Shown in pieces: positions 14,001 through 26,000 of a stretch of DNA of 64,000 nt. The stretch's first letter is position 1. Each line of letters begins with the position of its first letter. The position numbers and the translations under genes were made by a program. Source of the DNA: Toxonevra muliebris (Eukaryota; Arthropoda; Insecta; Diptera; Pallopteridae); the NCBI GenBank assembly GCA_963691655.1, contig OY829326.1:44357989-44421988 (forward strand). The letters run 5' to 3'. The notes beneath the pieces were generated by a model. It made no database searches, was not told the DNA's origin, and saw only the letters and a list, made by a program, of their open reading frames with translations.

Positions 14001-17000
14001 TGATAATTTATGGTTCTCTTTCAGGTGATGCCATTTTCTCTCGTATTTGTCTTTTATAGTCTTCTTGATCCTTTTGTCCTTTCAAGTGGGTACAAATTGC
14101 ATTTTTTCTGGATCAGTCCAACAGCAGTCGAATGTAGGCATCAGGTTTCTTCAGGTATTTAACTTTATGACTTTGCAGCAGTGGAACGGTTTTTGTGATC
14201 GCCAGTGTATGTGCAAGCATCTGTACTCAGTTTTTCCATTTTAAAATATTCCTAAGCTTTTTAAAGAAATTATTTATTTATGTATTTGGTCTAAATACTT
14301 AAAAATACTTGAAAAATACTAGTACTGGTACATGTATTTACTTCTATTCGTATTAATTTTTGTACTTGTGCTTGAACTGGTACTTGAAACTTTTCAGTTC
14401 TGAGTAAAAGACACACAGCTATACACTGAAATTCGTTTACGATCGATCAAAGTTGTAAATAAAGAAGTTACGTTTGGGCTTAAGAAAATTAAGGGTTTTT
14501 ATTGTTTATTTTGTTTCAGGTATGTAATTATAATTTTATTTAAATGAACTGCAAACTACTACATCGAATAGTATATGTTTTGATGCGTTTTTAAAAAAAA
14601 GTGTTTGTCTTTACAATTCACAATTTGGAAAATTTTGAAAACTTGCCCCGAAGCGTCTTTTTTTCTATCGTTTGAGGTGACAATGATATATTGAAAATGA
14701 TTTAATTTATACAAAAAAAAACACATTCGAGTATAGTATTACCCTAAATGGCAAAGATTTTCCCAAAAAAAATCGATTTTCAATGTTACGAAAATTTAGT
14801 TTTCCGGTCGGAAAAAATATAAATTTTCTTCGTTCACGAGCTAGCAATTGTAATCACATATAGAAGGTTAGATTTGGTTAGGTAAAAGAAGGAATGTGTG
14901 CTACGCACTTCCACTCGGAGGCCCTATTAGGTCCATTGTGATGCCCTTCATTTTATATTTGGGTGACCTTCCCTATCTATTCAGTTCCCTGCAGGTCCAG
15001 ACTGGATTCTTTGGAAACCACCCAGTCTTGACGAGAGAGCTGTGTAAATCTGAAATCTGTGCATCAGCTATGTCTGTTAGTCCGTCAAAGAACCTTGCCT
15101 CGAGAGTTCGGAACCGTCGTTCCTGAAATGAGGGACAATGGCATAACAGATGCTCGATCGATTCCACAGCCTACCTATAGAAACATCACCTTAAAATTTC
15201 AGATTGATATTTAACCAGCGATCGCACCGATACTGCTGGGTCAACAGAACCCTTAACCGGTCACTGGTGTATAGGTACCCACGCAGAAAAACTGTGCATT
15301 CCCTTTAACACCCACTGCAGAATTTAGAAGAAAAAGAAAATTTAATGAAGAAGTCAAGACTTTGAAAATTAACAACTAGATTTAATTTTCCATAGTCTAC
15401 AAAAAACATAACGAAAAAGAAACAATCTTTTTTGGCTGTCCAACCTTGGCGAAGACAAGATATAGGTTCTTGGTAAAATATTTCCTCTATAACTTGTCCA
15501 ATTGCTCGCCAGTCAGTCCAAAGAATCTCCTAAAATGCCTAAACTCCACGAGGTGGGTTTAGTAAGTGTCCAGCATTAATCCTAATTCGGTGAGGAAGTG
15601 GTTTCAAAACGGTGCTATAGCGCTAATTGTGACTCACAGTGGGTCTGCTGTGGGTCAGCCACCTTAAACAACCAACCTACATTATAGAGCACAGTTGGTA
15701 TTTAAAAAAAAATTCGTTTTGTGGTAAGATCATAAAGTTTCTGTAATTTTTCCAACAATCACAAACGTGAAAAATCTCTTAAACATGAAAAGCCTTGGTT
15801 TCTATTAGTTCACGGTTTTGAGAGTTGAGAATATGCAATAATATTTTTCGATTCGCCGCAGCAGAACGCAGTAGTATATAACCCCTTAAGTGCACATCTG
15901 GTATTGACAGTTTGGTTTCCATTCATCAAGTCTTTCATTTCGAATTTTAAAATATCAACTTGAGATTCTCAATTAAGGGGCTTAAGCTCCAAACTACTTC
16001 TATTCAAAACGATTCGCTTTTTTCATTTTTGATTTGAAATATTTAATCCGATTTTCTTGCATCATGCAATTAAAATTTTAATTCCTCTTCTTGATACTAA
16101 GACTGATGAGTTGATAGAAATAATTCACGCCTTATCAAAACCATCAAAATTTAAATCCATTAATGTTGCCTAAATTGCATTCGAAATGGATACCGTTAAT
16201 TTAAATTGCTTTACTTGTTTAATTTTGGAACGTAGTTCTATTCATTCTATTAGCTGCACTTCCAACTCAATATTCAAATAAAATATTAAATATTTCTTAA
16301 ACTTAAAAAAGAAAAAATCACTTAATTTATTTCTTTTTAAAAATCTGAAATCTGAAGGCTTACAATTTTCAAAGGGTTCAAAAAATAACGAAACCTAAAT
16401 AATCATTTTTTCTCAAAAAAAAAAAAAAAAAAATCAAAATCTTTAAAAACTCTTTTATTATATGTGTAAATGTGAATAAACAACGACCACGACCAACTTT
16501 CAACGACACTCAAAGAAAAACTCTTCTAAGCCATGAAGACTTTTGAGCAACCTCAATCAAAAAGGAAAGCCCTTTTCATTAGCATTGTTTATATGTATAT
16601 GTGTATCTGTGTAAATGTATGCGTGAATTCTTTTCACATCTCAAACCTTAGAAAGAAGCTAGGTGAATTTGTTTTCACCACCTCAAAGAAAAATTGAAGC
16701 TAAACCTGTGCCAAATCCACTCAACCTCGATTGTTGTTAAAAGATTTTCGCATAGTTGCGAGCGAGAAGGTTGCGACATGAACAAAAGTGCAAAAAACAC
16801 TAAAATCACACAAACCTAAGGTTACATACAATATGTATGCAGTCAGTCAGTCAGTCAGTCATTCAGTTAGACAGGCAGCCAGATAGTAGCTTCATTAAGC
16901 AGCTAAAAAGCAAAGAAAGCTAAATGAAAAGGATCCTGTAATTCTCAAAAGGATACAACATACAATTCTTTATCGCATCACATTTTTTTTTTCATATCAT

Positions 17001-20000
17001 TGTATTGTGGACAACAATTTTACAAATGCGTGTATGTGTGTATGAGCGTATCTATGTGTGTGTATGTGCTCATAAATATTAGGTGTATGTGTTTTGTTTG
17101 CTCCTCCTTAAGTTGCGTGTTCATTGAACTTATTTTCCCCCCGTACAAAACATTATCTCTTTGCCAAGAACAACAACAACAATAATAACAAAGCGTACTC
17201 GACAAGTCATACAATGGACATTTTTATTACCCTTGGGTTTTCTTGCTTGCTCTCCCTTTTATTCTATTGTGGATTCCTTCTTCTTTTTTTTTTTTTGGTT
17301 TTTGTTTTCTTTTTCTTCTTGTGAAAGTTATGTTTTTGTTTACTTAAATAGCATAAACATATTTATTTGGCAGGCTAAAGTACACGGGCAGTATTGATGC
17401 TAATTTAAACGGGTGCAAGTGAGAGATCAAAACAACTAGGACACAAATATTTTCGTTTACTTTTTTATCTTAAGAAGCATTTATTTTTAATTTAATGATG
17501 TGAAAAGTAACTGAGTTTAAAGTTTATTTTAAATTAAACAAAATCGTAAAGTAAATTTTAGTTTGATATCATTACCTATGTGGGTTATGAGGAAAAAGCT
17601 TTCGACCTCTGCATAAGCTGGCTTTATTGTATTCCTAAGTTTCAAAGTTTATTACGGTATGGACTGCGATTTATTTCATGGATGACAATAACTCATAGCT
17701 TTTTTTGGCAGATTAAAAAGACCGATGTATTGTGATGAGTCTTATATTATTCGCAAGGAAACCAGTGAATAGGACTACCAACACTTCGGGTTTACCCCAA
17801 AATCGATTTTCATAGTTATTTTTATGGCTACAGGCTTAAATATATTTAAAAATGTAAACTCTTTTAATGAATACCCTCCGACCATCTAACAGAATACGCA
17901 AACCTGCTCGAAATGATCAAACATGAAACATCGAGAACTTTTTGAGCAGATGGTTTATTTAACAAATATTGATTTTCCATCTATAGTTCTGCGCTAAATA
18001 CGAATCGATATGTAAAATGTTTCTATCAAGCCAAGATTTCGACAAATTTTTATACGAAAGTGCGAGAAAGATCGATTTTAATTATTTTCTACCAATTACA
18101 AAAACTAGCAACAGTTTTTAACAATTTATTATCTATCAGTATGGTTCAAAACTGAACAAATTTTTACCCATACGCGGTCAGTTTTTGATCATTTTGATCA
18201 TCAGAATTTGAGAAAGTGCAAAAATTCCAATTTTGGTAATCATCTATCGTCTAGTTTCGTTATAAACTGCTATTATTTTCATCTGTTATTTTCGACCAGT
18301 ATAGAGAATCGTTTCAATTTTGAAAATATTCGTCGCCCTCTTTGATTTTATTTGAAGCAATAAAACCCACTTTGGTTTCATAACAAAGTACTATTACTCA
18401 CGATTAGATTATCCCGATCCAGTCATTTTTGGCTGATGGCAAAGTAGATTTAAAGACCTAATTTTACTTATAAGGAAAATTATTTTTACAGCTGTGATAT
18501 TATTGAAAAATTATCTAATTTATATTATATGCATCTACATGTCTTAGGCGAGAGAAAGTTGTCATTCCTACTAGTGAGCTTAAGCCACAATGCGGCCATG
18601 AACCATTTTCTCAATACCAAAATTACAACAATAAAAACTACATACAAAATAAATGAGCATGAAGAGTGAGTCATTAAAATATTTAAAAAAAAGAAAAGAA
18701 ATTAACCCCATGCTCATTTAATCGTTTTCTTTATATTTCACATCTTTCATATTTCTATTACTTTCTCCCTTTCACTCCCTCTAAAATATGCTTCTATTCA
18801 CTCTCAAAGGATTGTTCAATTTGTGCACATAAGAAAAAAACAATTTTAATGCAAGACTATTTTCAAGTTTTTTGAATAAAGAGGCAAAGTAATAACAACA
18901 TTAGTTTTTTTTCAAACTATATACATATCGCTCATTTACTAAAAGACTGTCATAAGTCAAAAAACACGATTTTTGAGGGGTTATATACGTTTTGGTACGA
19001 GAAACTTAGGGCATATTTATGATTTTTTTTGGACTATTTGAAATAATATATGAAACTAGCATAATAGCCTAGTCGGTAGAGTAAAAAGCACCAAAAGTTC
19101 ATAAAAATTCTTAACTGCGATTTTTCTTCAGTAATTGTTAGTGGGAGTATGATAGATTCAAAAACCACAAAAATCAGGTCTGGGGTTGCAGAGCGACCCC
19201 CCCAAAAAACCCCCTCTTTGGTGAAATTGGAGATATAAAAAAATTATCTAGCACACATAAAAAGCTTAAGTGTTTTTCTAAAAAAAAAGGTATTATGTAA
19301 TTTTTTGTATATGTCATAATTTTCGAGATATTCAATATTTAAGAAATTGCAAATTTAGTACTTTGGATGTACTGTGGATGCGCGCGCATCTTTGTTTATT
19401 GAAATTTTTGAGTGCGGAGCCTATAGGAAAAATTGAATTACTCGAAAACCAAACAAGCTAAGAAAAATCAAAAAGGGTTTGAAGAAAATATAAAGTTCAA
19501 CATCCTCTGCCATTTCATTGACAACGGATAATTTTTTGTATACAAAAATAACAATATAGTATAGTTGTTGGTTTTTACAACTTTTACTATTTGCAGGCCT
19601 AATAAAAATAACTGGTTTCACTATATGTTATAAATGTATTAACCTTTAGTTTAAAACATTACTTCTGAAAATCCTGTTAAAGTTAGAAATAAAAAAATTA
19701 TTATTTTTGCAAAGACGTTTTTCAAAAAACATCGTTCGGAGAAAATCACGTTTAAGGTTTTGAGTGCACTTTATTCATGAACAAATCGAGTTGCTACTTA
19801 CGATCTACTGCTCGTATTCACTTGAAATTTTGAACATAAACTCTTGAAAGTATGTTTGTTCGAAATAAATCATAAAAATTTTTTCGAATTTTTGACTCAT
19901 GCAAACGTATACCATATAACCCAGAATTATTCATTATGTCACGCTTCACATTGTGTAAAAATTTCATATTAAATTTCATAAAATATTAGTTATACACATT

Positions 20001-23000
20001 GCTTATTGTTTACATGAGTAACAGATTCCGTATATTTAAAATTGAATAAAAAAGAAATATATCTTGTATACTCTGCTCGTGAGAATTATAAGATTTCTTC
20101 TTTTTTCTGCAAAGTGGGAGTCAATTGAAGTCAATTTCTGCAAAATCGCATTTTTTGAGTTATGACAGTCTTTTAGTAAATGAGCGATATTTATGAGCAC
20201 TTTTGCTTTTTTTGTTGTTTTGACTGTTTTCCAGTCAGATCTGAGTATATTTAGTAATGCTCGACTGTAAAAACATAAAAGTCCAGTCAACTGGATTTCA
20301 TACAGTTGTGCACTGGTTTTCTTTTTTTAGTTTTTTACCTTGAAAATTTTAAGTATTATGAATGATCCTTCACATTTGATCGATCTTCAATTTTAGTTAA
20401 TAATAGCCCGAAATTAACTTAATTGAATTCAGTATAGAAACTTTTTTTATAAAATTTACAAAAAATACCTTAAAAATTGAAGAAAGGAGAAGAGGAAAGA
20501 GATTGATGTAAAAACAAGCAAATAATCGGACGAATACACTTTGTCTGACTTGGAAATGCAGTTAGAAAAACTATGTTGAGCTGATCTATAATTTTTTTTA
20601 GCAAAAATTTTTCAGCATATTATTCTCTTTCAATATAAAACTACATTTACATTAAAAACTGTGTCTATAATTATATACTTATATTAACTATTTCGGTTTC
20701 TTTTAAATGAAAGTTAAACCAGTTTTTATTTTTATTTCTCACAAAAATTATTTCTTTTTTCCCGTGTTTTATTTTTCGCTAAAAACTCTATCCTAATTTT
20801 ATTAAGAACTGTGTAATTACGTTTGACTTACCGATAAAAAATTCTGACTTCTTTTTATGAATGTATTTATTAAAAAAAGAATCAAGTTATATGAGAGGAA
20901 GTATTGGGTGTATAATTTGAAAATGAGGGATTTACAATTGATGGCGTAACTTAGTAGACTCGTGCCAAATGTAAGAGAAACTTGTAACAACATTACGAGT
21001 TACTCAAGCAGCGAGTTACTCAAGCAGCGAGTTTCAAGCGCCTGATGTCATTGAGGCTCATTCAAACAGAAAGGATTCTGGGTGCCATACGACTTAAAGC
21101 CAGCTTCGGCACTAAAAGCCCAAGAACTCTAATGTGAAGCACGACCAAATAGGAACATCAACGCCGAAATAAAATATTAATGGCACCAAGGTAATGCTTT
21201 GTACTTGTTGGGATCAGAAGGGGGTCATCTATTACGAACTGCCAAAATCTGGTGAAACTATTACGGGACTGGCACTGATCTGGCAGTCCAAGACGCACCT
21301 CACATGGGTTCCTGGTCATAGGAACATTGAAAAAATGTAAGAGCCGATGCACTTGCTAAGCAAGGCTCCTCTAAGCCATCCTCGCTAGTGGAGCATGTTC
21401 TCATTCCGTTTAAAGAGGCGCAGAGGAAAATACGAGAACATTTCTTACACCTAGCCAACAAACATGCAAAATAACAAAGAAATTCTGTCCCTGTTACAGT
21501 GCTGCAAGAACCGATAACTTACTCACCAGAACCCGAACTGATGCAGTAAGATTAACTGCTGTCAGTACAGTAGGTGTTTGAGCAGCCAAAATAAGCATCC
21601 TATTCAACGCCCATTGCCGCAACTGCAACGAAATAAGCGAACAAGAAACCGTCGACCACCTACTTTATAAGTGTTCGGGCCTGCAAAACCCAAACTGCGC
21701 CTGCTGAGTAAACCTTTTTTCAACGACTTGAAGATCTCTCCACAGTAGATTTCAATGAATTTGTCATGTTCTAAAACAAAACAGAATGGATTTAACCCCG
21801 CTGGTAAATCCCTATCCGAAATGAAACATTAACATGCTAATTAGACCGAGGCTGCTAGGGTTACCACCCTAACTAACCAACTAATCAACATTACGGGACC
21901 AGAATATGCTGCCAGGCATGAGACTGTAATTTTCCAACATGACAACTCGATGCCTCATGTTGCTACAATGGTTAAAAACTATTTGGAATATAGTGGATGA
22001 GAATTTTTGTCTTACCCGCCGCATCCACCAGACCTTGCCTCGTCTGACTATCACTTACTTAAATCGATGCAGATTGCCCTTACTTGAATACGCTTTACTT
22101 CAGTTGAAAGTATCACAAATTGGATTGATTCGTTCATATCCTCAAAAGATGGGCAGTTTTTTTTTGGCAAAGAATCCTGAAAAATTACAAAATGTCATAG
22201 GTTCCGATGAACACTACTTTGAATAATTTATTCATTCAATTTGTTATTAAAATAAAGCTATTTTTTTGTAAGTTATATAGTACACCCAATTCTTCACATA
22301 GTAACTTCTTCTAAATTCGTCTAAAAGCTAAGCTGTCGTAACGTACATTAATTATTCAAAAAAGTAATTGAAGTGACAGCCAAAAAAAAAGCGCAAAAAA
22401 CAGCGCATTAACTTTAATCTAAAGCGTTACACTATGGGGAACAAACAATTGACCAACTTCCAACCATCGCTGCCTGATAATTATATTTAAATTTTAATAA
22501 GTAATTTTAGACTAAACGTAATTATCATAATAAAGCTGAAATAATATTTATTACAACCTTTTTCTAAAACATTTCTATACCACATAAAAATTTCTCTTTT
22601 TTCCGGTTTTTAATGCACAGTGGGCGGCGGGTAAAAAAAGTTATTATAGCTATTTTAATTTTTTGTATTGAGGGACAATTCTATTTTGCACTACATTCAC
22701 ATTTCTTGTTACCGAGCAGCGCACCCTAGAGTCCATTTTTTTTTTTTATATATATGTATTTAGTTTCTTGTCATGTTCAGTTTGACATTAAAGTATAAGA
22801 TAAAGGGACAAAGATAGCGACACATTTACTGGTTGGTGTTGGCTGCTGCCATTACAGCAAAAAAAAAAAAATAAATCAACGCTGTTTACTTTACTTTTTG
22901 TGTAGGTATTTATGTGTGTGTGAATGTGTGTGTGTGAAACCCTCATCAAGATTTTTTTGTTCTTTCTTTACATTATAAAAATTAAATTAGTGGTTTTCGT

Positions 23001-26000
23001 TTCTATTTTTGCGTTGCTATTTATTTATTTATTTTATTTTGCTTGTACTTTTTAGACGCTACGCCATAGGGAGCAGTCAGTTTAGTTTTAAGTTTTGTAG
23101 CACCTAAGAAGAAACATGGCAGTTGCAGGATACATATATAATTGAATAAAAATGTTCAGTGCTGTCTTTTTATTGAAATTAATATTATGCTAATTTTTTT
23201 TATTTTTTTTATTGACCTTTCGAGCAGGAAACTGCTGCTTGGCAAACAAAATTGCTTTTGGATTTCTAAAAATAGATTGAAATATTCTATAATAATTCTT
23301 TCAAATAATATTTCTATAGAAACATTAACCTCAACCTACCTAAACATTTTTTCTCAGCTTCTAAGAAAATATTATTAAAAAAAAAATAAAAACAATTTAT
23401 AAATGATAAATATGTGTGTATTTTCAAAAGTTCAGAGAAATGCATTTGCTTGTAAATTCATTACGCATATATGTATGCATATGTATGTATTTAGTATATA
23501 AAATTTAACTAAAGCCTACCTCAAAAACATGACATGTCACATAAGTAAAATATTGAAAAAAAAAAAACAAAAACTATAAGAATTTAAAATAATTTTATTT
23601 TAACAATTATATCCAATGGCAAACAAATATGTCTTATTTTATTGAGAAAATTTCTTCCTTAACTGTTGTATACTAAACTAAGCAAGTGAACGACAATGCT
23701 TAACCAAAGAAAGAAGAAACCAAGAATTTCAAATTGAATTCCTTTTCAATTTTTCTTCATCATCGCTCACAATCAGGCTAACAACAACAACAACAGCATA
23801 GAAATAAAAATAAATCACAATGTCAGTTATCTCTCAATGCAGACAAACAGACAGACAGATAGAAAAAGACAAAATTTTCAATCATTTAACTTTTTGTTGT
23901 ACAATTTTACTATTTTTCGGGGGTAAAAGCTCACAAAATAAAAGTTATACACAATCGAATGCGGAAAATAAAAAAAAAAATCTTAAAACTATTTTCATGT
24001 ATTTAGGTTTTCATTTTTTATTTTTGTATTACATATTGACTTTTTAAACTAATTTTGTTTTTTTTTTTTTACAGGATAATCAAAGATTTTCCTTAAAAAT
24101 GTCATTAGTTTGTTTGTGATTTCTTTTGCTTTTTGTTGTTGCAACTCTAATTTATATGTGTACATATAATGGGTGGTTCATTTAACTTAAGATTGTTAAA
24201 TATCTGTAACTTTTTGTGTTCTCTGAAAAAAAGGATTTGCATTAATGTTGTTTATGTCTTAATAAAAAATTTTATGAAACAAAATTTTCAAAGCTTTTTT
24301 TTGCTCTCTCACATTAATTGAACCACCCACTACTTTTGTGCACATTATCGGTAATTTAATTTCAATTACTATATACAAGAAATGCATCTATTTCTTGTTT
24401 GGGTTTTTTTTTCGAAGCATTCCCAAATCGTCTGCTTTACTAAGTATGGATAGTTTTGTTGTTTTTTCGTGCTTGGCAATAATTGAATTAAATAATTTGC
24501 TTGAGTTTGATTATGATAAAGGTTGATATTAGACAGTGTTCTCATAACCAAAGGCCAAATAGCAAAATTAAAAGAAAATCTGGCTTTTTTGTACAAAGAG
24601 GTCTTAGAATAATTGGCAAATGTTGCAGATCGGTATGTTTAAATATTAATCTCGAAAAAACAACTATAGTTACATTTACTATACAGAGAAGTTTTTGTGC
24701 AAAAGCTAGAAGTTAAATAAAAGGGATGGGTAGGTACTAGATAGCAAACTAACATAGAAAATAAGGACTCACAGTAGAAGATACATTTATGTAAAAAAAA
24801 CAGTAAAAAATGGTTTATGATGATTGAATATAAATACATATAATTCTAAAGGAATGTTGGACTTCTTAATTCCAGCAAAAGCTTCTTCTAGCACGATAAC
24901 CCTCCGAATCATAAATAGAACGTGAATTGCAAAATGAAATATTGTAAGACAAAATCCTCAGATTTTGGCTTAACTTTCATATTAACCAGGTTCAAATATT
25001 CAGGAAAACATTTGAAGGTGGCTTTGAGGAGGCCCTGCATTTTCGTTGCCCAACAATTTTAGCAATTCTTATAGAACATGATATATTTAAAAAAAAAAAA
25101 TGTACTTTCTGACAGAATTTTTTGGTATAAATTTGAAAACTTTAAGTACAAGAAAAACTTGTGTAATAACACTGTGCAACAATTTTAGGGTCATGGAGTC
25201 TAATGGAGAAGCGATCAACACAGGTCGATGGTACTGGTTCAGAGTAACAAACCCCAAAGAGGGTTTTAAAAAGTAAGCTCGCTTTTAAATGATATAGCCT
25301 TTCAAAGTTTAGCTGTTTTAGTGTATTTTTCAGTTCTATTTATGTTTGTAATAAAAACAAAAATTTGAAAACCCAAACATTATTAAATTCTATACATTTT
25401 TGTTACTATTATTATAGCTTATTTTTTGCAAAAGTCATATAATGCATAGTTTAAACTTCTTAATATGGAAAACTGTATAATTTTAAAACTGTTTTTGTTC
25501 TTATTTCGCTGAAGAAAATAGTAAAAAATGAGCACTTTATTTTTAAAAAATAAGCTGCAAGAAGCAAACTTTGAAGGTTTGTTACTCTGCACCTGAGCTG
25601 GCCGATTCCCCGTTAGAAAAAAGTGTTGCACAGTGTAATTAAAAAATAAATGTATACAGTGTTTTTTTTACAGCTCACTGGAACATCTAAAAAAAAACCA
25701 TTAGAAAAGTTATGACTGTGATCCCAACAATTCACATAATAGTGGACAGTCAAAACTGATTTTCTCAAAAATAGGATTTTTTCACAAAAACAACGTTAAA
25801 AATTGCGGAAAAATTGGCTTAACTTTTTTTTCTAGTGCCGTTTCTGGGGCTTTTGTTATGTAAAAAAATATATTTAAATTTCAGACCAATCCATTATTTT
25901 TTTTTAATTTTCGTGTACGCCAATGACAAAAGCCTTGTTTTGAGAAAAACGGGTTCAAAGTTTTATCGATTTTTAACATCTAAAACATACTTAAGTTCGG

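Noticed and set aside
17124..17397. Two overlapping plus-strand ORFs with Asn or Phe runs
   Set aside because: They come from AAC/AAT and T-rich simple sequence inside an intron.
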